Positions 6,699 through 7,064 of a DNA stretch of 7,064 nucleotides are shown piece after piece. Below the pieces are notes generated by a model. That model saw only the letters and a program-made list of their open reading frames with translations, ran no database searches and was not told the origin of the DNA. The position numbers were made by a program, and so were the translations under genes. Within the stretch, counting starts at the first letter, position 1. Every line of letters starts with the position of its first letter. This DNA comes from CAZSMC01 sp964607755 (GTDB lineage: Bacteria > Zhuqueibacterota > Zhuqueibacteria > Residuimicrobiales > Krinioviventaceae): the NCBI GenBank assembly GCA_964607755.1, contig CAZSMC010000132.1, positions 1 through 7,064 of the forward strand, written 5' to 3'.

Positions 6699-7064
6699 AT
6701 GACTGAAAAGATAGATAAAAAAGCTAAAAGAACAGCTCTGGATAAAATTTTAGAGAGTGATACATTTGCTCACTCGCAGATTTATCGGCAGTTGTTAACC
6801 TATCTCGTCGAGGCGTCTATTAAAAATAGTCCGCCGAAAGAATATGCCATTGCCAGCGAGGTTTTCCACAAAGCATCCGATTTTGATCCCAGCCACGATA
6901 CGATCGTTCGCGTCTATGTCTACAATCTCCGAAAAAAACTCGAGCACTATTATGCACATGAAGGTCTAAATGAACAGATTCGAATCAAAATACCAAAGGG
7001 ACATTATGAAATCGAATTTGTCCATCACGATAAACCCAAACATAAAGTGGCCACAAAGACATAT
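6699..7064 (+). CDS. Winged-helix DNA-binding regulator, N-terminal part only (runs off window)
   Basis: The first 122 residues are visible, with no stop before the window end. Residues about 20-107 form one compact domain: a helix (HSQIYRQLLTYLVEAS, 25-40), the conserved stretch KEYAIASEVFHK (47-58), FDPSHDTIVRVYVYNLRKKL (62-81) as likely recognition helix, and a beta wing IRIKIPKGHYEIEF (94-107). This matches the N-terminal winged-helix module common in Acidobacteria and related phyla ('FDPxxDPIVRVxxxRLRxKLxxYY...IxIPKGxYxPxF'). There it precedes a membrane segment, TPR or propeller repeats, or a cyclase domain. What follows here is outside the window. It is transcribed divergently from the xylan cluster with a shared 232-base intergenic region, so it is the obvious candidate for its local control. 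The ATG is the first in frame, with a poor ribosome site. Confidence 0.8.
   Translation, partial: MTEKIDKKAKRTALDKILESDTFAHSQIYRQLLTYLVEASIKNSPPKEYAIASEVFHKASDFDPSHDTIVRVYVYNLRKKLEHYYAHEGLNEQIRIKIPKGHYEIEFVHHDKPKHKVATKTY

Noticed and set aside
1..7064. tRNA, rRNA, CRISPR arrays, insertion sequences
   Set aside because: No cloverleaf-like sequence, regular spacer-repeat pattern, transposase motif or terminal inverted repeats were noticed on either strand.

Overview
The window is a stretch of a bacterial xylan-utilisation locus. It is probably from an uncultured member of the FCB group (Candidatus KSB1 / Calditrichota-like). This placement rests on protein style only: two proteins carry a Por/type IX secretion (T9SS) C-terminal sorting domain with the 'NYPNPFN' motif, and one combines FG-GAP/VCBS repeats with an ASPIC/UnbV domain. 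No rRNA or other phylogenetic marker is present. A run of exactly 100 N (2709-2808) looks like a scaffold-gap placeholder, so the sequence is probably a draft or metagenome-derived assembly.

Layout. Five genes lie on the minus strand and read from right to left. They are a small secreted beta-rich protein of unknown function (6466-5960), a secreted GH10 endo-xylanase with a T9SS tail (5933-4671), a secreted FG-GAP/ASPIC protein with a T9SS tail (4559 into the gap), a uroporphyrinogen-decarboxylase (UroD)-superfamily protein (from the gap to 1788), and a GH67 alpha-glucuronidase (1786 to the window edge). On the plus strand, divergently transcribed, is the N-terminal part of a winged-helix DNA-binding protein (6699 to the window edge). 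An AT-rich 232-base intergenic region separates the two directions. It holds candidate promoters and a short tandem-repeat array that could be an operator.

How the parts may work together (inference). The GH10 enzyme would cut the xylan backbone at or outside the cell surface. The FG-GAP/ASPIC protein, exported by the same route, may bind substrate or act as a surface scaffold. The GH67 enzyme would remove (4-O-methyl)glucuronic acid from the resulting aldouronic acids. The UroD-family protein, whose stop codon is one base from the GH67 start, might act on a methylated product such as 4-O-methylglucuronate. The divergent regulator would control the cluster. Both catalytic enzymes keep their recognisable catalytic carboxylates.

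Limits. GH67 lacks its C-terminus and the regulator lacks everything after its DNA-binding domain, both because of the window edges. The FG-GAP protein lacks its last residues and the UroD protein its N-terminus, both because of the gap. The apparent 923-residue reading frame that crosses the gap is two unrelated genes. No gene-free stretch exceeds 300 bases, and I saw no RNA genes, CRISPR or mobile elements.
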